Below, piece by piece: positions 52,082 through 61,069 of a DNA stretch of 64,000 bases (the first letter of the stretch is position 1; every line of letters begins with the position of its first letter). The position numbers and the translations under genes are program-made. Location: positions 372,001 to 436,000 of the forward strand of contig NZ_JACSPZ010000001.1 in NCBI RefSeq assembly GCF_014836905.1. The letters run 5' to 3'. The notes under the pieces were generated by a model. It saw only the letters and a program-made list of their open reading frames with translations, had not been told where the DNA came from and made no database searches. The DNA comes from Solibacillus faecavium. GTDB taxonomy: Bacteria > Bacillota > Bacilli > Bacillales_A > Planococcaceae.

Positions 52082-52852
52082 TTAACGAAAATCACGTTTC
52101 ATCATTTCTACTGCACTTTTTTCCAATCTTGAAATCTGAGCCTGTGAAATACCTAAAGATTGGGCAATTTCAGTTTGTGTTTCACCTAAGAAAAAGCGTT
52201 TTTCTATAATCATTTTTTGTCTACTATTTAATTTTTTCATGCTTTCTTGCAGTGAGATTGAACCGACCCAATGTTCCTCCGTCACTTTATCTTTGATCTG
52301 ATCGATCATAAATATAGCATCACCGCCATCAGAATAAATAGGCTCCTGCAATGACATCGGGTCCTGAATTGCATCCAGTGCAAATAGTACATCTTCTTTT
52401 TTCATCTCAATAGCATGAGCTAATTGCTCGATAGTTGGCTCTGTTAAATTTTCTGCAATAAATTGCTCCTTCGCTTTCATCGCTTTGTATGCAATATCTC
52501 GCAGTGATCTGGAAACACGCAATGCATGGTGATCCCTTAAATGACGGCGAATTTCTCCCATAATCATCGGTACAGCATATGTCGAAAATCGGACATTATG
52601 CTTTAAATCAAAATTATCAATTGCTTTCATTAAGCCAATGCAACCTACCTGAAATAAATCATCCGCCTGTTCACCACGATATGCATAGCGACCGACAATG
52701 CTGAGCACTAACCGTAGATTGCAAAATACCAATTGCTCACGAACAACCAATTCCCCTTGCTGTAATCGGATAAATAAATCTTTCATTTCATCTGGCTTTA
52801 GTACTGGTAATGTTGATGTATCTACACCACATAATTCCACTTTTGTACGCAT
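52082..52852 (-). CDS. sigG: Late forespore sigma factor SigG
   Basis: A 256-residue sigma-70 factor. The N-terminal MRTKVELCGVDTSTLPVL signature is followed by region 2 (NLRLVLSIVGRYAYRGEQADDLFQVGCIGLMKAIDNF in outline), region 3 and region 4 with the C-terminal helix-turn-helix (LGETQTEIAQSLGISQAQISRLEKSA). It drives forespore genes after engulfment. It is 90 bases downstream of sigE and has a sigma-F/G-type promoter in that gap. Confidence 0.97.
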   Translation of the reverse strand: MRTKVELCGVDTSTLPVLKPDEMKDLFIRLQQGELVVREQLVFCNLRLVLSIVGRYAYRGEQADDLFQVGCIGLMKAIDNFDLKHNVRFSTYAVPMIMGEIRRHLRDHHALRVSRSLRDIAYKAMKAKEQFIAENLTEPTIEQLAHAIEMKKEDVLFALDAIQDPMSLQEPIYSDGGDAIFMIDQIKDKVTEEHWVGSISLQESMKKLNSRQKMIIEKRFFLGETQTEIAQSLGISQAQISRLEKSAVEMMKRDFR

Positions 52853-52896
52853 ACAACTTCACCTTCCGAACTTGATTGTCTTTTGTCTTTTCAATC

Positions 52897-52924
52897 ATTT
52901 TGTCCGAATTGTCCATTGCTATGC
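52897..52924 (-). promoter_or_regulatory. Sigma-F/sigma-G promoter of sigG
   Basis: Minus strand GCATA, 14 bases, GGACAAAAT. The -10 fits the sigma-F pattern GGHHAHAHT at every position, and GCATA fits the sigma-F/G -35. It is about 45 bases before the sigG start codon, where B. subtilis has the equivalent promoter. Confidence 0.65.
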
Positions 52925-52942
52925 GCGCCAAAATTAACCATC

Positions 52943-53653
52943 TTATGCAATTGGTTCGTTTAAATATTCCCGTAAATCTAAAATGATTTTTTTCTCTAAT
53001 CTAGAGATATATGATTGCGATATGCCTAAATGATCTGCTACTTCCTTTTGCGTCATTTCGTCTTTCCCGTTTAATCCAAAACGGCATTCCATAATGTATT
53101 TTTCTCTTGGAGTTAGTTGATTAATGGCATTGAACATGTGCTGACGTTCAATTTTACGTTCTACGTCTAATGTAATAATATGTTCCTCAGTACCTAGTAT
53201 GTCTGATAGTAATAATTCATTGCCATCTGCATCAGCATTTAACGGCTCATCAAAGGAAACTTCGCCTTTCATACGGCTCGTCTTACGTAGATGCATTAAA
53301 ATTTCATTTTCAATACAGCGTGATGCATATGTGGCTAATTTTATATTTTTATCTAAATTAAATGTTTCAATTGCCTTAATAAGCCCAATTGAACCTATGC
53401 TAATTAAATCCTCTATCGGTGTGCTAGTATTATCAAAACGTCTTGCAATATAAACGACTAAACGTAAATTTCTTTCAATTAACATATCTCTGGCATGCAA
53501 GTCACCATTCATAAAGGCTTCGACTACGACAACTTCTTCTTCTCTAGTTAATGGAATAGGCAATGAATCATGTCCCCCTATATAGTATGTCCCTTTTTTT
53601 CTTCTAAAGTAGCTCAGTATGTTTAAAATTATCGATTGAATTTTTTTAAGCAA
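52943..53653 (-). CDS. sigE: Early mother-cell sigma factor, pro-SigE
   Basis: A 236-residue sigma factor made as an inactive precursor. The first 23 residues form a hydrophobic/basic pro-sequence. [12 protein letters not shown] (Tyr23-Tyr24) matches the B. subtilis site cut by SpoIIGA. Regions 2 and 4 follow ([30 protein letters not shown]). It starts at TTG with GGGAGG upstream. It adjoins its protease gene spoIIGA. Confidence 0.96.
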   Translation of the reverse strand: MLKKIQSIILNILSYFRRKKGTYYIGGHDSLPIPLTREEEVVVVEAFMNGDLHARDMLIERNLRLVVYIARRFDNTSTPIEDLISIGSIGLIKAIETFNLDKNIKLATYASRCIENEILMHLRKTSRMKGEVSFDEPLNADADGNELLLSDILGTEEHIITLDVERKIERQHMFNAINQLTPREKYIMECRFGLNGKDEMTQKEVADHLGISQSYISRLEKKIILDLREYLNEPIA

Positions 53654-53669
53654 TATCGATCCTCCCTTA

Positions 53670-54488
53670 TTAATTCGTTAGGACAAACACATGTGCAATC
53701 ATTTGGGCATTTTGCGGAAAGCGCGCATCATTTTTCGTAAAAACAACATAGTGGTTTGAATACGCTTTATCGCCAACACTAATCGAGGCACGGAAAGCTG
53801 GTACAAGTACTGTGCCTTTTTGTACCGTGGTAATCGGAACTATACGTATTCGTTTTTGTACTTCTTTTGAAAACATTGTCAATGAGTAAGGCTCCTGTTC
53901 GTTCCATGCAAGCAAACATTTGTTAAACTCCTCGGATAACATAGATTGAACGGTTTTAAATGAAATAAAATGTACGGGTGCTTGGCTAAAAGGTTCCGTG
54001 CATTCATTCCCTGTATCGATATACGTTAATAGCTCTAATTGCATATCCAGTAATTCAACTTTACTAGTTGTCACATAACGACTTTGTGCAACTTGCTGCA
54101 ATTTTTGAAACCAGCCTTTTCTCATTACTGTCAAACTAATACATACTATGCCGAAACATATAAAAATATATGCGAAAAATGGAGATGCAAGCAAAAATGG
54201 CTGTAATGCTGTTAATAATCCACCAGCGAGCAAAGTAGCAATCAATATCCACTTGCCTTGCTCATAAAATATTTTCCATTTAAATGAAAAAGCAATACCT
54301 AATAGTAAGATGAAACTTACAAGTAACATAAAGATGTTTCCCATAAATAACACAGCAATCATCGCACTACAAAAGGCTGCTAAAATTAATCTCCAAATTG
54401 GAATGATGGCGTTAGTCATAGTTGCTGTAAATTTTAGTAATACGAGATTCATTAAAAAGTTCATTAAAAGAATCCATTCTGCATACAT
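53670..54488 (-). CDS. spoIIGA: Sporulation sigma-E factor processing peptidase SpoIIGA
   Basis: A 272-residue membrane protease. The N-terminal half has five hydrophobic helices; the C-terminal half is an aspartyl-protease-like domain with the catalytic DTGN at Asp158. It cleaves pro-SigE. The reading frame starts at 54560, but AGGAGG before the ATG at 54488 gives the proper N-terminus [11 protein letters not shown]. It is shorter than the B. subtilis protein (309) mainly in the C-terminal domain. Confidence 0.9.
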   Translation of the reverse strand: MYAEWILLMNFLMNLVLLKFTATMTNAIIPIWRLILAAFCSAMIAVLFMGNIFMLLVSFILLLGIAFSFKWKIFYEQGKWILIATLLAGGLLTALQPFLLASPFFAYIFICFGIVCISLTVMRKGWFQKLQQVAQSRYVTTSKVELLDMQLELLTYIDTGNECTEPFSQAPVHFISFKTVQSMLSEEFNKCLLAWNEQEPYSLTMFSKEVQKRIRIVPITTVQKGTVLVPAFRASISVGDKAYSNHYVVFTKNDARFPQNAQMIAHVFVLTN

Positions 54489-54509
54489 GTATTGTCCTCC
54501 TAAAACAAG

Positions 54510-54540
54510 ATTATCAAAGCAAATGCGAGATTTTTGTCTA
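54510..54540 (-). promoter_or_regulatory. Candidate spoIIG promoter with Spo0A box
   Basis: TAGACA, 19 bases, GATAAT on the minus strand gives an unusually long spacer, as in B. subtilis spoIIG. The -35 overlaps TGTCTAA, one base from a Spo0A box, and a perfect Spo0A box TGTCGAA lies upstream at 54597-54603, about 90 bases before the predicted start. The layout fits Spo0A-activated, sigma-A-dependent transcription. Confidence 0.5.
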
Positions 54541-54602
54541 ACCGTTGCAGTAAAACCCAATAATCGTATGACATAGTATTACTTCATTCAAAAGCATTCG
54601 AC

Positions 54603-54651
54603 AAAAAAAGCTAGCTTAACGTTTCCATTTCGAAACGTTAAACTAGCTTTT
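54603..54651 (-). terminator. Terminator of ftsZ
   Basis: A long stem: AAAGCTAG/CTAGCTTT continuing into TTAACGTTT/AAACGTTAA, with seven T on the minus strand. It overlaps the end of a Spo0A box belonging to spoIIG. Confidence 0.85.
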
Positions 54652-54673
54652 ATATTGTATATTGGATTGATAA

Positions 54674-55831
54674 TTAGCGATTGCGACGATTACGTAAAAA
54701 CGTCGGAATATCCAGCGCATCATCCTGTTGATAGTTTGTTTGCTGTTGTTGTTGCTGCTGTTGACGCGGCGCTTCCTGTTGTACCGGTTCTTGCATACGT
54801 GAAGGTTGCTGTTGTGTCGCAGCTTGTTGGCGCGCTCCAATTGACGGACGCACAGGCTGTGGTTTTTGGACAATAAAGTCGTCAGAGAACCCTGTTGCGA
54901 TTACAGTAACAATTATTTCATCATTTAAGTTGTCATTAATAACAGAACCGAAAATCATATTAACCTCTTCATCTGAAGCTAATTGTACGATATCTGCTGC
55001 TTCCTGAACTTCAAATAAACTTAAGTTCGTACCACCTGTGATGTTCATAATAACGCCTTTTGCTCCATCGATCGATGTTTCAAGCAATGGAGAAGAAATG
55101 GCCTTTTTCGCTGCTTCTACTGCACGGTTTTCACCAGCAGCAATACCAATACCCATCAATGCCGAACCTTTATCAGACATGATTGTTTTCACGTCAGCAA
55201 AGTCCAGGTTGATTAAACCAGGTGTAGCGATTAAATCCGAAATACCTTGTACACCTTGACGCAATACATTGTCCGCCTCACGGAAGGCTTCCAGCATCGG
55301 TGTTGATTTATCAACAATTTGTAATAATTTATCGTTTGGTATCACGATTAATGTATCAACGGCTTCCTTCATAGAAGTAATCCCGCCAATAGCCTGAGTT
55401 TGACGTTTACGGCCTTCAAATGTGAATGGACGTGTTACAACACCTACTGTTAATGCACCTAAATCACGTGCAATAGAAGCGATTACTGGTGCTGCACCTG
55501 TACCTGTACCTCCGCCCATTCCAGCAGTTACGAATACCATATCTGCTCCGCGCAATACTTCTTCCAGCTGCTCACGGCTTTCTTCAGCGGCTTTTTTTCC
55601 TACTTCCGGATTGGCACCTGCGCCAAGTCCTCGCGTTAATTTTCCGCCAATCTGTAATTTATATTCTGCTTTTGATAGATTTAAAGCTTGTGCATCTGTA
55701 TTAACAGCAATAAAATCTACACCTTGTACACCATGCTCTATCATGCGGTTGACAGCATTGTTACCGCCCCCACCAACGCCGATTACTTTAATAACGGCTA
55801 ATTGGTCCATATCCGTTTCGAATTCTAACAT
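54674..55831 (-). CDS. ftsZ: Cell-division protein FtsZ
   Basis: A 385-residue tubulin homologue. The GTP-binding signature [10 protein letters not shown] near residue 108 is intact, as are the T7 loop [11 protein letters not shown] and the family N-terminus. After about residue 320 comes a Gln-rich linker that includes a run of glutamines, then the conserved C-terminal peptide DIPTFLRNR that binds FtsA and SepF. GGAGGAGAA lies before the ATG. Confidence 0.98.
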   Translation of the reverse strand: MLEFETDMDQLAVIKVIGVGGGGNNAVNRMIEHGVQGVDFIAVNTDAQALNLSKAEYKLQIGGKLTRGLGAGANPEVGKKAAEESREQLEEVLRGADMVFVTAGMGGGTGTGAAPVIASIARDLGALTVGVVTRPFTFEGRKRQTQAIGGITSMKEAVDTLIVIPNDKLLQIVDKSTPMLEAFREADNVLRQGVQGISDLIATPGLINLDFADVKTIMSDKGSALMGIGIAAGENRAVEAAKKAISSPLLETSIDGAKGVIMNITGGTNLSLFEVQEAADIVQLASDEEVNMIFGSVINDNLNDEIIVTVIATGFSDDFIVQKPQPVRPSIGARQQAATQQQPSRMQEPVQQEAPRQQQQQQQQTNYQQDDALDIPTFLRNRRNR

Positions 55832-55871
55832 ACACTTCTCCTCCTAATTATTCACGTCATTCATTTTCGTA

Positions 55872-57167
55872 TTAATCGAAAAATTTGTTTAATAGGTTTT
55901 TTGCGCGATCAATCACACTTACTTTATTTGCGCTTTCTACTCTCTCCGGCCCATTTGCTTGTTTTTTAGAAGGAGTTGATTGAGTAGGATAAGGTGCTAC
56001 ATATGAAGAAGGGTCTACCGGCTCACTTCTTCCGTAAAAATCGTCTTCTGCATTTGCGTATCGTATTAAACCAACCGAAGTTGTAAAGGCCGGTTCACGA
56101 ACACCGATATAATCAGGCGTATAAATACGAACTCGCGTCAGCATAATTTGACGTGCCAGTTGGGCAATGCCCTCCAGCTGTGCTACTCCACCAGAAATCA
56201 CTATACCACCAGGTAAATCCTGTACACCCATTCGAGCTAATTCATCTAAAACTAATTCAAATAACTCTTCTAAACGTACACCGATAATTTCCGAGATATA
56301 GCGTTGGCTATATTGATCTGTTGTATCTGTTCCAACAACAGGTACATCAAATAGTTGCTCATCTGAAGCATCATCATAAAAAGCATGTCCATACTGCTTT
56401 TTAATTTTTTCAGCTTGTTCAGTAGGTGTTTTTAGTACAATCGATAAATCTTTTGTAATATGATCTCCACCGACTGGTATAACTGCCGTATTCTTCAGTA
56501 AACCATCCTGGAATACAGCAACCGTTGTGGAGCCGCCACCTAAATCTATATAAGCCGTTCCTTGGTTTTTCTCGTCTTCCGTTAGCGCAAAGTTTCCTGC
56601 TGCCAATGGTTGTAAATAAATTTCACGAATTTGCAAACCTGCACGTTCTACACATCTTAATACATTATGTACAAGCGTCTTTGAGGTTGTAATCATCGTT
56701 GCATCCATCTCTAAGCGAATACCAATCATTCCGCGCGGGTCCTTAATTTCATCCAAGTTATCTACTATAAATTGTTTAGGAATTAAGTTTACTAGCTCTC
56801 GCTCTGGTGGAATCGACATAACTTGTGCAGAGTCAATTACCCGTGCCAAATCATCATCCGTAATTTCACGGTCTTCACCATTTACCGCCACTACTCCCTT
56901 TACAGGCTGTAAAATGGTTTGATTTGCTGGTACACCGAGCACTACTTCCTCTATTTTTATACCAGTCATTCGTTCTGCTTGGTCCACAGCTTTTTTTATC
57001 GATTGTACAGTTGCATCTATATCAACAATTGCACCTTTTCTTATACCAGTTGATTTCACATGACCTACACCAATTACGTGCAATTGATCATCGTTCATTT
57101 CTCCGATTAGGACCTTTATAGAAGAGGATCCAATATCGAGCGAGACATATATTTCTTGATGATTCAA
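55872..57167 (-). CDS. ftsA: Cell-division protein FtsA
   Basis: A 431-residue actin-like ATPase. SLDIGSSSIKVLIGE (phosphate 1), the AYIDLGGGSTTVAVF phosphate-2 loop and ISGGVAQLEGIAQLA are present. It ends in a short basic amphipathic helix (IDRAKNLLNKFFD) for membrane attachment. A GTG at 57176 is inside the AAGGAGGTG ribosome site; the TTG at 57167, eight bases after it, gives MNHQEIYVSLDIG, aligned with the B. subtilis start. Confidence 0.96.
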   Translation of the reverse strand: MNHQEIYVSLDIGSSSIKVLIGEMNDDQLHVIGVGHVKSTGIRKGAIVDIDATVQSIKKAVDQAERMTGIKIEEVVLGVPANQTILQPVKGVVAVNGEDREITDDDLARVIDSAQVMSIPPERELVNLIPKQFIVDNLDEIKDPRGMIGIRLEMDATMITTSKTLVHNVLRCVERAGLQIREIYLQPLAAGNFALTEDEKNQGTAYIDLGGGSTTVAVFQDGLLKNTAVIPVGGDHITKDLSIVLKTPTEQAEKIKKQYGHAFYDDASDEQLFDVPVVGTDTTDQYSQRYISEIIGVRLEELFELVLDELARMGVQDLPGGIVISGGVAQLEGIAQLARQIMLTRVRIYTPDYIGVREPAFTTSVGLIRYANAEDDFYGRSEPVDPSSYVAPYPTQSTPSKKQANGPERVESANKVSVIDRAKNLLNKFFD

Positions 57168-57200
57168 CTTCTGCACCTCCTTCGATTACTCCTATAGTTT

Positions 57201-57229
57201 ATTCTATTGTAAATTTACATGATTGTCTA
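57201..57229 (-). promoter_or_regulatory. Sigma-A promoter of ftsAZ
   Basis: TAGACA, 17 bases, TAGAAT on the minus strand, about 34 bases before the ftsA start. Read-through from upstream division genes is also likely, as no terminator follows sbp. Confidence 0.6.
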
Positions 57230-57280
57230 AGTAAAACGATAAATTGTAATGATATTTTAACGTGATTGTTATGAGTTTTC

Positions 57281-57634
57281 CTACTTATTATGTTTTCTAT
57301 TTTCAAATTTTGTCAAAATCAGCCTGCGAATTACCGCAATATTTTGAAATAGTCGTACTCCAAAGGCAAAAATTGCAGCTAAATACAAATCTACACCTAT
57401 ATGAACGCCTAAAAAAGCCAATCCTGCTGCTAAAATTATATTAAAGAAAAACCCTGAAATAAATACTTTATCGTCATATACTTGTTGTAATTGTGCGCGA
57501 ATTCCGCCGACCATCGTATCGAGAGCAGCTAGTACAGCAATTGATAAATAGTTTTCATAGACAGATGGAATTTGAATATCTGTTAAAATACCCAATACCA
57601 CACCAAATATAAGTCCTAAAAGTGGTAACCACAT
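57281..57634 (-). CDS. sbp: Small basic protein Sbp (DUF1290)
   Basis: A 117-residue membrane protein with three predicted helices and the family segment AALDTMVGGIRAQLQQVYDDKVF. It has a basic C-terminal tail. Its position between ylxX and ftsA is conserved. Function is unknown. Confidence 0.9.
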   Translation of the reverse strand: MWLPLLGLIFGVVLGILTDIQIPSVYENYLSIAVLAALDTMVGGIRAQLQQVYDDKVFISGFFFNIILAAGLAFLGVHIGVDLYLAAIFAFGVRLFQNIAVIRRLILTKFENRKHNK

Positions 57635-57648
57635 ATTCGCATCCCCTT

Positions 57649-58359
57649 CTATTTCTCAGTTAAATAATTACTTTTTTGTACGGTTACGACTGAGTTTATT
57701 CGTACATTTTTTTCTGCTTCATGAATTGTCAATACAAGATTGTCGATGTAGAATTCATCCTGAAATGAAGAAGCCAATAAATGATTCTTTAACTTTTCAG
57801 CTTGCTCATAAGTGGGTGTTATCACATTTATTTCTATATTAGTTTCCCCTATCGGCTCACTATTTATAGTTGTTTGTCCGTTAATATCACGAATGGCGGT
57901 ATTATAGGTCAACCTTTTGTCATCAATTTCAATTGCATGTGCATTACTACGGTATAAATCGTTAACAAGGCGAATTAATAATTCAGGGGATACAGGCTTG
58001 ATTTCATAACCAAAGTCTATTAGCTCCTGTGAAGGTTCGACGCTCAATGTCAAACCTGGTCCGCTTATTGGTAAAATACCTGCACGCTCTTTTAAATTAT
58101 TTACTGTTTGTTCTAATAAAATTTCAGGATTATTAAATTCCTTATCTTCGTATTTACTTACTGTTTCAGACAGGTCGCTAATTGCTGTCAGAAGCTCTGA
58201 ATGCCGCTCCTGTTCCACTGAAAGTTGTTGACGTATTTCCCATATATCTACTGTGTTACGTTCAGCCGGGCTTTGAACAGTGTTGTATTGCACCGCCAGC
58301 ATAAAGCCAATGATGAACGAGATCATCGTAATATTACGGTACATTTTTTTCGTCATCAT
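57649..58359 (-). CDS. ylxX: DUF881 family protein YlxX
   Basis: A 236-residue extracytoplasmic protein: one N-terminal membrane helix (about 8-25), a coiled coil (45-75), then the DUF881 domain (ISGPGLTLSVEPSQ, LLIRLVNDLYRSNAHAIEIDDKRL). It is a paralogue of the neighbouring YlxW. The family is associated with division and sporulation operons without a defined function. It is 14 bases from sbp. Confidence 0.88.
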   Translation of the reverse strand: MMTKKMYRNITMISFIIGFMLAVQYNTVQSPAERNTVDIWEIRQQLSVEQERHSELLTAISDLSETVSKYEDKEFNNPEILLEQTVNNLKERAGILPISGPGLTLSVEPSQELIDFGYEIKPVSPELLIRLVNDLYRSNAHAIEIDDKRLTYNTAIRDINGQTTINSEPIGETNIEINVITPTYEQAEKLKNHLLASSFQDEFYIDNLVLTIHEAEKNVRINSVVTVQKSNYLTEK

Positions 58360-58379
58360 CTTCCCTCCGATATTATGCC

Positions 58380-59120
58380 TTACTCATCGCTGATAGTTTT
58401 CATTTCTATTAAGTCGCTTTTTTCTACAGTCACGACAATTTGTTCATTGATCAACTGGTCAAATACCCCACCTGACAATTCCAACGAGGAGACTAACACC
58501 TCTTGGTTACCTACTGCTTCTACTACAAATGGTGCTGGATACTGTTGCCCATCGACCGTAATAACCGGTCCGTTACAAATAATATACGAATTCGGTTTTA
58601 ACCGCTGTCCGTTTATTGATATGGCCTCAGCCCCAGCAATTTTCAGCTCATTTAATAATTTAAATATGTGACTTTCGTGAACAATATACTCATTTGGATT
58701 CGTTGTATTGGAATTATAATCACCATCTCGAAGCGTAACTTTAATGCCTTGTCCTACTCCAGCCGATAACCCTAATAATAATCGTAATTGTTCTGCATCC
58801 TGCCGATTTTGTTCATATTGAGCCTCATTAGAGGAAAATTGCTTTTCATATGCACGAATTTTATCTTCCAATTGCGCAAGTTCCTCTGCCAACTCTTTGT
58901 TGCGTTCCTTTTTTGCAATTAAATCTTCCCTATATTGATTTTCTTGCTCAAATTGTGGAGAGGCAGAACTTAGCGTACGCTTGTCCTTTGATAAATTATA
59001 AGAAAAACCGATTATAAAACCGGTTATTATACATACTATTAGTAAAGCAATATATTTACGAGACAACAATATTGATTTTTTCTTAGGTTGTTTTTTGTTG
59101 TTGTTTTCGCTATTCATCAT
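58380..59120 (-). CDS. ylxW: DUF881 family protein YlxW
   Basis: A 246-residue paralogue of YlxX: cytoplasmic Lys/Asn-rich start, membrane helix at about 22-43, a strong coiled coil (65-110), then DUF881 (GQGIKVTLRDGDYNSNTTN, AEAISINGQRL). It overlaps the divIB stop by 11 bases. Being in tandem with YlxX suggests an ancient duplication. Confidence 0.88.
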   Translation of the reverse strand: MMNSENNNKKQPKKKSILLSRKYIALLIVCIITGFIIGFSYNLSKDKRTLSSASPQFEQENQYREDLIAKKERNKELAEELAQLEDKIRAYEKQFSSNEAQYEQNRQDAEQLRLLLGLSAGVGQGIKVTLRDGDYNSNTTNPNEYIVHESHIFKLLNELKIAGAEAISINGQRLKPNSYIICNGPVITVDGQQYPAPFVVEAVGNQEVLVSSLELSGGVFDQLINEQIVVTVEKSDLIEMKTISDE

Positions 59121-59964
59121 TTTCTACTTCCAGTTGCCCCCCTTCTTCGACCTCCGCACTGCCTTCATCATTTAGATCCAGGTTTTCTGAATCCTTGTCA
59201 ACTAAAGAATATTCATCTGAAAAAGGTCTGTAGTAAGAACCAACTTCAATATCTACAACCCCTTTTTCAAATGCTTCCTCATTTTCGATTTGGGCAACGA
59301 TTGACGGATAGTAATTGAGCTTTTCGGCTAGAGTATTCGCATCTGCCCGAACTTCATAACCATCATTCATATAAAGCGTTATCGAATAGGGATCGGCTTC
59401 GGAAGGGTTTGCATTGATTTGAGATATAAGTGACAATACCTCAGGCTTCAATTTTGCAAGCTCCTTTAATAACTTTTTCCGTAAAGACTCATCTTCAAAT
59501 TTCAAAAAAATTGGCGCATCGATTGGAACAATTGCATTGGGTTCATTAAAAACAACCCCATTATCAAGCATGGGGTAAAATTCCCCATCCTTTGATATAT
59601 AGGCAACTTTTTGCCATTCCTCGACAGTGATTTCAACTTCATTTAAAAACTTCCGTCGTACCTCTACAGACTTTACCCATTCATGCTGAGCAATCTTTTG
59701 CTGCACATCCGGAATTTTAAATCCCCATAAGGAATCATCAATATTTAGATTCGTCTGTTCAATATAAAATGTGTCTTCTTTAAGTTGTGCACCCTTTATA
59801 TTGATTTTTTTAATATCACTATAAGGTAATTGAAAATAAAGAAGTATCATGATGACGAAAAGAAATACCGTAACTAATGCAAGAAATTTTAAATTTGTAC
59901 GGCGTCTTCTACGTTTTTTCATAGTAGGTACGCGCTCTGTAATATCGATTATCTTTTCCATCAT
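59110..59964 (-). CDS. divIB: Cell-division protein DivIB/FtsQ
   Basis: 284 residues. A short cytoplasmic part with a basic cluster (KKRRRRR) precedes one membrane helix (about 30-48), a POTRA domain (IKKINIKGAQ) and the beta domain. It ends in an acidic Glu/Asp tail. It stabilises the FtsL-DivIC complex. The frame begins at 59988, but that ATG overlaps the ftsW end; AAGGAG seven bases before the ATG at 59964 fixes the start, four bases after the ftsW stop. murG and murB, which precede it in B. subtilis, are not here. Confidence 0.92.
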   Translation of the reverse strand: MMEKIIDITERVPTMKKRRRRRTNLKFLALVTVFLFVIMILLYFQLPYSDIKKINIKGAQLKEDTFYIEQTNLNIDDSLWGFKIPDVQQKIAQHEWVKSVEVRRKFLNEVEITVEEWQKVAYISKDGEFYPMLDNGVVFNEPNAIVPIDAPIFLKFEDESLRKKLLKELAKLKPEVLSLISQINANPSEADPYSITLYMNDGYEVRADANTLAEKLNYYPSIVAQIENEEAFEKGVVDIEVGSYYRPFSDEYSLVDKDSENLDLNDEGSAEVEEGGQLEVENDE

Positions 59965-59968
59965 CTGT

Positions 59969-61054
59969 CTACTCCTTTCTTTTATCATTTGAAAGATTCA
60001 AAATGAGCGCTACGGTAACCCATATTACGACTAACGAAGTCCCCCCATAGCTTATAAATGGCAATGTTACACCTGTTACGGGTAATAAATTAATGACAAC
60101 CCCGATATTAAGACCTGCCTGGACAGCAATCATCGTTGTTAATCCGCATATTGCATAAAAGTGAAAAACATGATCACACTGTAAAGCCAATCGATAACCA
60201 AATACTAAAAAGCACGCAAAAATAAGCAGTAGTCCCATTCCACCAACAAGTCCGATTTCTTCTAAAATAATTGCGAAAATAAAATCATTCTGCGGTTCTG
60301 GTAAATATAAATACTTTTGTCTGCTTTTTAATAAGCCATGTCCAAATAATCCTGCGGGACCTATTGCAAATAAGGATTGTACTGCCTGGAATCCACTACC
60401 CAAAGGATCGGCCCATGGATTGATAAATGCTTCAATACGTTTTAGCCGGTATGGGGCGGCAATGATTAACCCGACCAATCCAGCCATTCCTAGACTTATT
60501 AGAACGACATATAGGCGTAACGGATATTGAGCAATAAAAAATACAATTAAAACGACGACGACTAAAATGAATACAGCACCAAAATCCGGTTGTAGCATAA
60601 TAAGAGCGGATGGAATCATTAAAATCATAAAATGTTTCCATTGAACAATTCGTTCATACGATTTCCGCTGTGATAACAATGCGCTAATATAAATAATTGT
60701 GGTCACTTTGGCGATTTCAGCAGGTTGAACAGTTAATGGACCTATGCCAATCCAGCTTTGTGAGCCATTTCTAACGATTCCGATACCAGGAATCATTACT
60801 GCAACAAGTAACACTAACGAGACAATATAGAGCATACCCCATATTTTTTGACTTCTTAATAATTCCCAATTCATCATTGCTATGCAAATAAATAGCGCAA
60901 TAATAAAATAAATGGCCTGCTTTTGGTAAAATGGGGTTTGTCCAGTATAGTGAACATTACCCCAATATGTACCAGCAGAAAAAATAAAGACTATACCTAT
61001 AATCGACAAAACGATTGCACTTATAAAAAAATATTGTTGTAACTTTTGCGACAG
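59969..61054 (-). CDS. spoVE: SEDS-family peptidoglycan polymerase FtsW/SpoVE, probable CTG start
   Basis: A SEDS glycosyltransferase with ten predicted membrane helices. Family motifs: GIGIVRNGSQSWIGIGPLTVQP, the segment NPWADPLGSGFQ, LPEPQNDFIFAIILEE (catalytic Asp region) and LPFISYGGTSL. The position after murD matches spoVE. A TTG at 61009 would cut into the first helix. Reading upstream in frame gives SQKLQQYFFISAIVLSIIG, a full helix 1, from a CTG at 61054, eight bases after AAAGGA; the next in-frame triplet upstream that matters is the murD stop. Length 361 then matches SpoVE (366). SpoVE versus FtsW cannot be separated with certainty from sequence alone. Confidence 0.82.
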   Translation of the reverse strand: MSQKLQQYFFISAIVLSIIGIVFIFSAGTYWGNVHYTGQTPFYQKQAIYFIIALFICIAMMNWELLRSQKIWGMLYIVSLVLLVAVMIPGIGIVRNGSQSWIGIGPLTVQPAEIAKVTTIIYISALLSQRKSYERIVQWKHFMILMIPSALIMLQPDFGAVFILVVVVLIVFFIAQYPLRLYVVLISLGMAGLVGLIIAAPYRLKRIEAFINPWADPLGSGFQAVQSLFAIGPAGLFGHGLLKSRQKYLYLPEPQNDFIFAIILEEIGLVGGMGLLLIFACFLVFGYRLALQCDHVFHFYAICGLTTMIAVQAGLNIGVVINLLPVTGVTLPFISYGGTSLVVIWVTVALILNLSNDKRKE

Positions 61055-61069
61055 TGTAACTATCCTTTC

